From Lutraria lutraria (taxonomy: Eukaryota > Mollusca > Bivalvia > Venerida > Mactridae), in NCBI GenBank assembly GCA_964023205.1, contig OZ026848.1:32475912-32539911 (forward strand): a stretch of 64,000 nt of DNA, given 5' to 3'. Below are positions 57,452-64,000 of the stretch, piece by piece. Both the position numbers and the translations under genes were made by a program. The notes under the pieces are model-generated. The model saw nothing but the letters and a program-made list of their open reading frames with translations, was not told the origin of the DNA and did no database searches. Position 1 is the stretch's first letter. Each line of letters opens with the position of its first letter.

Positions 57452-57504
57452 ATGTAATGTCAGAGGGTAACAATATTACAGATTGTCACCCTCTGACGTC
57501 ACAT
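57452..57504. repeat. Hairpin, 23-bp arms and 7-base loop
   Basis: Arms 57452-57474 and 57482-57504 pair with about four mismatches; the shared core is GTCAGAGGGT.ACAAT. The loop is ATTACAG. It lies about 290 bp from the larger foldback. Confidence 0.9.
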
Positions 57505-57639
57505 AAGACTATAGAGTAAATAAGTCACGTGAGGTAACATAATATACATTGACGCGTCAGTATTTTATAGGGATGCTGTAGAACATGACTTCAAAATTAT
57601 TCAATATTGAGCCATGCATTATTTAATAATTTTAAAATT

Positions 57640-57880
57640 TATCTATTTATTCATTTATTGGATTTAACGCCATTTTCAACATTATTTCTGTTATATCGTG
57701 ACGGGCAGTTATCCTAACCAGCTTTCATGGACTTCATTTAGGCCTTAACCAGTACTAACCACATTCTATCCGTAAGCTACTGTCAGGTTATCCCACATTA
57801 TGAGAGGTGGGGGACAATGTAACATAGGATGTAATATCTTCAGTCAATCCGTCAGGGACAGTGTTAGCCTTTGACCGAAA
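57640..57880 (-). mobile_element. SINE-A copy 4, head-truncated
   Basis: On the plus strand it reads GGATTTAACGCCATTTTCAA, CGTGACGGGCAGTTATCCTA, ACTAACCACATTCTATCCGT and ACATAGGATGTAATATCTTC. The tRNA-like head that should follow GACAGTGT.AGCC is missing, which is the 5' truncation usual for retroposons. Confidence 0.9.
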
Positions 57881-58699
57881 AATCACCAAGCATTATACTC
57901 GGAGAATATAAAGGAGATTCTTTCTGGTGATTTTACAGAGGGCTGAATGTTATCAATCATCACATATTACATGTATATAATAATATATTCATAAATGTAT
58001 GTTGAAAACACGTGTTTATGTAACTCCACCATACCGCGTGATTTATGTTTACGTAATAATCTGATTCATTACATAATAATGTCTTAAACCTAAATTACCG
58101 TGCTGTGCGACTTTTGTTACATTCCAGTTCGAGTCTATAAGTTCGTCTGTCCGCCCGTCCGGGCGAATGAAATGACAATTGCTGGGTACCAGGAACAATA
58201 AGTAACGGTAAATTCTATTCATTTTGTCTGTCTTCTTGTGTACTTTAAGTGTGTCATTGGGTAAAAAGAATAAAAGAAATACTCAACAATTCCCCATTCG
58301 ACCGCATGTCTGTCTGACTCTCCGGCCATCTGTCCGTCCGTCCGTCCGTCCGTCAATTGCTTGATTCCTTACATCTCATACTCAGTTTTTTTTTCATTGT
58401 TATTTTAAGTCCTGTTTTTTTTCACTGCGTGTGGACATGATATTAAAAGCGGCCTTTAACACTTCACAAATGTTTCCTAATGGAATAAAAACATGTCTTT
58501 GTCTACGGAAACAACATAATCAACTCTGTTCACGACCATCGTTTTAGAGAAACGAAATAATAACATAAAAATAGCTGACTTTAACAATTCTATATTTTAC
58601 GCTCATAAACAACATGTCGCTCTTATTCAGGAAAATGTGTTTAAACAAAGGAAATATCGTCTGAAGGTCATTCTATTAAAAAAAAGAACCGACCTTAGA
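57881..58699. other. Non-coding stretch with a short TCCG run
   Basis: A tetranucleotide run (GTCC/TCCG, six units) lies at 58331-58354, with shorter TCCG steps at 58145-58160. Nothing else was seen. Confidence 0.5.
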
Positions 58700-58795
58700 T
58701 TGTCTTTGTGGTTTGACGTCGCACCAAGTCAAGGCCAATCGGCAACTTTAACGATGGGGTTCCCAGGCGAACAGTCGTACACCCGAGGAGAAAAA
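58700..58795 (-). mobile_element. SINE-D 3' fragment
   Basis: TTTGACGTCGCACCAAGTCA, GGCGA or CGGCAACTTTAACGATGG, and GGTTCCCAGGCG correspond, inverted, to the 3' part of the degenerate SINE at 20690-20960. Resemblance to common bivalve SINE ends (GTTTAACGTCGCACCGACAC) is from memory. Confidence 0.5.
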
Positions 58796-59582
58796 AAAGA
58801 ATATCTTTGTTAGCTTGACAGTTTCCTCAGGACTGAACTGAATTCAGAGCTGTGAGGGTCAAACAATAGTAACAAAGATCAAGAGTGTTGCTGTCTCTGT
58901 TGAAAGAAAATGACCTTAAACGTCAAGTTCAATGCTGATATAAATAAACTTTTATAAATCATCGTCTCTCATATAATATGCTTTGTTGACATTTCAAGGA
59001 TATATATTGTCATTGAAGTATTTGGTTTCATTCAGTAAGCATTTATTCTGGTATTAAAATACGACGGTTTTATTTCTTCGATAATGTTTGCGTGGTATGT
59101 TTCACTTCTAGAAAAAACTTCGATTTAAACCTCGATTAATTCCTGGAAATATCTTAACTTGTTATATTTCAATGAAATTATTGCTCATTCAAGATGTTGA
59201 GTAGGAACACCTGTCCGTATAGGCTTCAATAGAAAACGCCTTTAATTACATCTCAGAAAATAGTTCGTGAACACAAGGGCTGTTGTAGTCCTAGAAGTGT
59301 TTATGGAACAGGCTTAAACACTTATAACGCTCTAAAATAAACTTGCGCTAATATTATCATTATATTTTACGACATAGTAGATTATCAGTTATTATATAAA
59401 TTTACTATGGTTACAAACTTCACAGATTGTAAATAAAACATTTTGAAATAACAAAATTAGAAGATAAGTTTGTGATGGATGATTATTTGCATTTTATGAT
59501 AGTTTTGTAAGACGGAATGTATCGCCATATGTGTACAGTGGTTGTGTGTTAAGACTGAAAACTAAGAAATACAGACTGGTCA
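58796..59582. other. Non-coding stretch, no feature seen
   Basis: AT-rich DNA without long frames or paired repeats. Confidence 0.5.
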
Positions 59583-59745
59583 CAGTACAACCTCTCCAGT
59601 GCGGCCCTCTCTTGAACAAAACCTTCCTGCAACAACAGCATGATTTTTTTCCACTGTACGGTTAAACTAGTTTAACCTTCATAGAGCAACAATCCCTCAA
59701 TAACAACATAATTTTGCTACATCCATAGTGTGAGGTACTTTTAAT
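59583..59745. mobile_element. CAGTG-family TIR element, copy 4, right end lost
   Basis: The left end CAGTACAACCTCTCCAGTG is intact. The interior reads CAACAACAGCATGATTTTTT as in copy 3, and CATAGAGCAACAATCCCTCA. The right end becomes unrecognisable near 59735. Confidence 0.75.
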
Positions 59746-59937
59746 TGCAGACTTGGTCTAGGTAGAATAGCATTATTTCAGTAAAGAAGACTGGTTCAGT
59801 GTAGAAATAAAGTCAATTAAATACCACTTTAAACTATTTTAAATAATTCTTGAAAATTGAACTTAAGACACTAAATGAATCATGGGATGTAATCGTGGAT
59901 ACAAACAGAATCACCAGGACCAAGGTCACTCTAATTA

Positions 59938-60066
59938 CAGTGCAACCTCTCCAGAGAAACACCCTCCCTTCAACAACCGCATAATTTAACCTCTCCAGAG
60001 CGAAAACCTCTCAACAGTAAAATTTTGCTTCATCCAGAAGGGTGTTGCTTTAGTGAGAGTGCACTG
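59938..60066. mobile_element. CAGTG-family TIR element, copy 5
   Basis: It starts CAGTGCAACCTCTCCAGAG, with TA just before it (59936-59937), and ends GTGAGAGTGCACTG; the right TA has mutated to CA. At 129 bp it is the shortest copy. It sits about 200 bp from copy 4 in the same orientation. Confidence 0.8.
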
Positions 60067-60859
60067 CATTTGAATGAAACTTTTTAAACAACTGACAGGC
60101 CTTATCATAAAATACATGTAACCGGTGATTTTCTTCCTATGATTAGTAAATTAACCTTGTATAAAATGATACATCTAGAAGTTGGCAACAACGTTACATC
60201 TCCCTGGAAGATGTTCTTCCGCAAATCTTATGAAAACATCAAATGAGCCAGTTGTGTTTGTTTAATGTGTTTATTTAATTCGATTAATTTGCAGGAATGT
60301 TGATTAATTACACTGACCGAAATCTTGTACATAGGTTAAATATTAGATATACATTTTGTATAAGTAGTTGTACGTTCTGAATTTTCACAGAGACTTGATT
60401 TCCGCTAAATTGGTATTGAGTTTACAATAGTTTTATAAGAACATGTACTTTTCTTTTATACCTAATCTGTCTGCTCAAAAGCTGTATACTACATAATTAT
60501 AATTCATATTCTGTATATTAAGATTTATACTGATGATAATCCAGTATAGTAAGTTGTTGTTGTTGTTGTTTTTTTGGGGGGTAATACTCATTTTTTAACG
60601 ACTAATACGAGTATACTTCCCCAAACTGTACCGTTAAAACCGGCTGAACATATCCACTATTTACTGTTCTCACAATGTATACTATTTCTATGTTATTCTT
60701 TCTAGCCGAATTTTTGTCATGGGTACGTTTTTGGAATTTGATAATTCCTTTGCTATCATCGACTTACAAAAATGCCGTGAGCTCCATAACTGCCATGGTT
60801 CCCGTTCCCACTTTCACTCTATTGTGTGCGGTAAGATAGGGTTAGGAAACCAACTAGTT

Positions 60860-60985
60860 TAGCATAAAATAGTTCTACTTTCGGCTTTCGTTCAGTAGGT
60901 CAGTAATTTCTCTACAGAAGTAGGCATGTAATTACATTAATCTACTATTGATGTATGTCTTATATGTGACTTTTTGACATGATAT
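60860..60985 (-). repeat. Dispersed repeat pair member (with 46625-46745)
   Basis: It is the inverted partner of 46625-46745, sharing AAAGCCGAAAGTAGAACTA (as the complement) and the AAGACATACATCAATAGTAG block. Confidence 0.65.
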
Positions 60986-61924
60986 GTAAATCAGTGTTAA
61001 GGTTTATATCCACAACGCGTATCGATCGATACTATCGGCTAGAGCTATATATAGTTGGATAAATTCTAAAAATAGAATGTGGGGTTTTCCCGAACAACAG
61101 AACGGCAGTACACATACATTTGCGAAGAAATAACAGTTATTGTGAAGTTCGCAATTATTATGTTGGTTCACAGTGTGTGAAGGGTATTTTGATCTTAAGA
61201 CAGAAGGATCGTAATGGAACTGATGAAATCGTGCGATGTCGGTATATTCCGTAGCGAGATCGGCAAATGTCGCCGTATAACGGCTCGTTTCCGAATAGCT
61301 ATATTTTTTTACAATAAACTTTTACTTTCACTTCAAAACATGTCATATAGTCCAACATCATGATAATAAGTTTGAATATAATTCACATACCAATTACATA
61401 TATTTTCTGGAATAAAAATCTTAAACTACGATTAATCAATCGATAGTGGTTTATGTCAGTTTTGTTCCGAGTTAGGAATCATAAAACATGGAAAATCGAA
61501 AAATTCTTCAAAACCAAATTATCACTAAAATAATTATATAGATCGATTTTAATTCGTTTCGAACACTGTAGTGTGCATTTAAAGTGATATGTGGTCATAA
61601 TCAAGATATATTATTAAAATGGAGCGTTTTGAAGAGCTTTTCGGTATGTTTCAAATCAGGCAGTAAATACGACAGCAACAATGCTTATTTTGGTACCGAT
61701 GGATTCGGAAAAATATAGGCTGGATAATGGGCTACATAATAAACTTGAAACATCTGATAACTTAGATAACCATCATGTTAGGTTGATGGAATTTAGCACA
61801 TGAATATCAGAATATGTACATAAATAGATGGCAATATTGAGATGGTGTATGTTAATTCCTAAGCATGAATATCCATGAACTGTACCTTCTCCTGCCATTG
61901 TTGTGTTGCCAGCAACACCATGGC

Positions 61925-61985
61925 AGTGACTTGTCTCATATGAAAAAAATCAAATTCCGACAGTACTTTCAGTACTTTGATTATT
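61925..61985 (-). repeat. Dispersed repeat pair member (with 45845-45905)
   Basis: It is the inverted partner of 45845-45905; the plus strand reads TCCGACAGTACTTTCAGTAC then TTTGATT. The block around GTACTGAAAGTAC is itself near-palindromic. Confidence 0.75.
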
Positions 61986-62631
61986 CTAGTTATTTGCGGG
62001 TCTATTACTATTTTGGGTAATCCTGGCCATTTGATTAGCTAATGGTGATGTCGGTCATTCTGATTGGTCAATCATTGGACTGGCTATTCGTCGCCTAACA
62101 TTTCATGTTTGACTGAATCTGTTCGTCTACTCTTTTGTTTATAATTGATAGGTAAGTAAATCATGCAAGCATTGCTCTGTGATGTTGATCTAGATATAAA
62201 GCTGTTGTGTGGCACAATATCAGTAGTGCTATTTAAAGTTCAATGCGGTTGTATCATAGCAGATTATGGTGAATTTGTTAGCATATAGGGTATATTATAT
62301 TTGATTGATGTAGGGTATGATATTACCATGTGCTTGTGAACTATATACTTGAATTTATTTATTTGTCAAGTACTCATGATTGTCAGTATATGTGTATTAT
62401 TCATAACATATAAATACATATGTATGTTATACTCTCTATAATGGAGGATTGAATAAAATGTACGATCAATATCTTTTATGAAAAAAGCAACAAAAACAAA
62501 AACCAGTGCTTCTTGTAATTCGTCTACCTATTCGTTACAGTTTTTCTTGCTATTTGTATACCGGTGTATCATATTTATATGATTATGGTTTAATAAAGTT
62601 CAGTTATGTTGGTAGAACGACATTGTAGATA

Positions 62632-62840
62632 CAGGAAAATCCGACCAAACCGGACCTTTCCGGACTGTTCGAAAAGTCTGGTTTAATGAGAATTCCAATT
62701 TTCACAGGGATTGTGATAAACAAAATCCGAAAACATGGGACTTAGAAAATTTTCCGATATTCAGGGAGTTCCGGTATCCAGGGAGTCCGGTTTCCAGGGA
62801 GTCCGGTATCCAGGGAGTCCGGTATCCAAGGGTTTTACTG
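62632..62840. mobile_element. TA-flanked TIR element with internal 16-bp repeat
   Basis: The left end CAGGAAAATCCGACC and the inverted right end CAGTAAAACCCTTGG are imperfect TIRs; TA flanks at 62630-62631 and 62841-62842. Four units of CCAGGGAGTCCGGTAT (62761-62825) lie against the right end and are made of subterminal TIR sequence. Ends of this kind recall pogo/Tigger-like elements. It has no coding capacity; the 71-78-codon frames are by-products. Confidence 0.75.
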
Positions 62841-63319
62841 TATATAAGTTTATATACGTTAATATTACTGATAGATTTGTCGATAACTGGAAGCTGAAAT
62901 TCAAACTTAACGAACACGTTTCCTTATTTTCAGCAATATTTACTTCGTGAAAATGTTTTATTTTTTCTGGAGAAAAACTATGAAAGTAATGGAACATTAA
63001 TTTCCCATTGGCACAGATTCCATTTCTGGAGAGATTATTAATATTAATACAAATTTGGTGTAATTTTCTTCCCGCTAATTTACCTTAATTAATAAATCAG
63101 CATAATTATAAAATAACTTAGGGGTAAATAATGGATATTTTATCCGTGAACTTATGACTGTTTACATAATTCATATTTTATAGTTTATTAGTAAACCACT
63201 AACATTTGGCTGTTAAACAAGATAACAGAAATCGATTTTATGAAACCAGATGGCACAGAAAAATAGTTTTCTTATAAAGAAAAGTCTTGGTTGTGTTAAA
63301 CGTACATCCGTGAATGTGT
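62841..63319. other. Non-coding stretch, no feature seen
   Basis: AT-rich DNA without repeats or frames of note, ending abruptly at the GC-rich array. Confidence 0.5.
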
Positions 63320-63504
63320 GTGAAGTTGGCGGCCTACCGGCCTAGCGGCCTGGCTGCGTGAAGTTGGCGGCCTAGCGGCCTAGCGGCCTGGCGGCGTGAA
63401 GTTGGCGGCCTGGCGGCCTAGCGGCCTGGCGGCGTGAAGTTGGCGGCCTGGCGGCCTAGCGGCGTGAAGTTGGCGGCCTGACGGCCTAGCGGCCTAGCGG
63501 CCTA
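63320..63504 (+). repeat. GC-rich array: 8-bp CGGCCTAG units in 38-bp blocks
   Basis: Blocks start at GTGAAGTTGG (63320, 63358, 63396, 63434, 63464). Each holds two to four CGGCCTAG / CGGCCTGG octamers; the spacing is 38, 38, 38 and 30 bp, the last being one octamer short. It is sharply GC-richer than the flanks. An inverted stretch of the same units is at 63757-63788, so a large stem-loop is possible. Confidence 0.95.
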
Positions 63505-64000
63505 GAATTTTATACTCCCAATCGCCCAGAAATGCATCAGAATCACGTTCTATAAGCATTAGAAACTATTTTGGATGGAAAAAGTCGCAAAAAATCACTT
63601 TAACATAGGTATGAAATTTCGCCGAAAACTTAGTTTTTTCACCGACCCAAAATATTAAACACCCAATCACTCAGAAATGTATCAGAATCACATTCTACAT
63701 GCATTAGAAACGATTTTGGACGGAAAAAGTCGCAAAAAATCACTTTTTCATAGTTACGCCGCTAGGCCGCTAGGCCGCCAACTTCACGTTTTCAGCGGCC
63801 TAGCGGCCTAGAATTTTATACCCCCAATCGCCCAGAAATGCATCAAAATCACGTTCTATAAGCATTAGAAACTATTTTGGATGGAAAAAGTCGCAAAAAA
63901 TCACTTTAACATAGGTATGAAATTTCGCCGAAAACTTAGTTTTTTCACCGACCCAAAATATTAAACACCCAATCACTCAGAAATGTATCAGAATCACATT
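63497..64000 (+). repeat. 306-bp repeat with 145-bp subunits, cut by window end
   Basis: GAATTTTATAC at 63505 recurs at 63811, giving a 306-bp period; the second copy runs off the window. Within each copy, two subunits about 145 bp apart share CCCAATC.C.CAGAAATG and GGAAAAAGTCGCAAAAAATC. The octamer array separates and joins the copies, in both orientations. Confidence 0.93.

Larger units (their letters stand above)
60067..62631. other. Non-coding stretch, no gene seen
   Basis: It contains a GTT run ending in poly-G near 60553-60582, a perfect palindrome GTATCGATCGATAC (61019-61032), and two dispersed-repeat partners listed separately. No frame of note. Confidence 0.5.

Noticed and set aside
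1..64000. Search for autonomous transposase, reverse transcriptase, LTR pairs, rRNA and telomere repeats
   Set aside because: No frame is long enough and no catalytic motif, paired LTR, rRNA-like block or TTAGGG array was seen by eye; short or highly decayed remnants could be missed without a translated search.

Overview
This window is AT-rich, repeat-dense, non-coding eukaryotic DNA, most likely from a bivalve mollusc. The reasons are the lack of any long open reading frame (none reaches 150 codons), the abundance of tRNA-derived SINEs with target-site duplications, many short terminal-inverted-repeat (TIR) elements flanked by TA or TTAA, and large minisatellites. The SINE with a tRNA-like head, a GTGAGAAAGTAGGCAGTTG core and a GGGGCGTAAAACTC tail resembles the molluscan RUDI / V-SINE type, and other SINE tails and a 'gggcataactc' repeat look like those common in bivalves. 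The species assignment is inference from recalled repeat types; no database was searched. No functional protein gene, rRNA gene or intact tRNA gene can be supported.

Layout. 1-5.2 kb is mostly unique DNA with one MITE (3.3 kb). 5.2-14.7 kb is a mosaic of SINEs, MITEs, an exact 8 x 32-bp minisatellite and two inverted copies of a GC-rich repeat with a conserved hairpin (6.5 and 12.6 kb). 14.7-32.5 kb holds unique stretches, a 42-bp minisatellite (17.9 kb), a TTAA-flanked TIR element (18.9 kb), a complete SINE (20.3 kb), a 28-bp minisatellite (21.7 kb) and older SINE fragments. 32.87-37.71 kb is one 4.8-kb array of about 230 copies of a 21-bp unit with higher-order structure. 38.7-45.5 kb has triplet repeats with a local duplication, more SINEs and MITEs, a 14-bp minisatellite and a SINE whose own tail has become a tandem array.

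47.9-54.05 kb is the most gene-like part: three head-to-tail copies of a ~2.04-kb unit, each with three exon-like segments on the minus strand bounded by consensus-like splice signals. One ends in a peptide resembling the start of a RecQ-like helicase domain, but stops before any Walker A motif. A decayed copy of two of these segments lies on the plus strand at 5.45-5.67 kb. 57.0-57.5 kb carries two strong foldbacks; 59.6-62.8 kb has more TIR elements; the window ends in a GC-rich 8-bp/38-bp array and a 306-bp repeat cut by the window edge.

The genes do not work together in any visible pathway. The interest is repeat biology: SINE families sharing tails, minisatellites born inside or next to transposons, and a tandemly amplified gene fragment.
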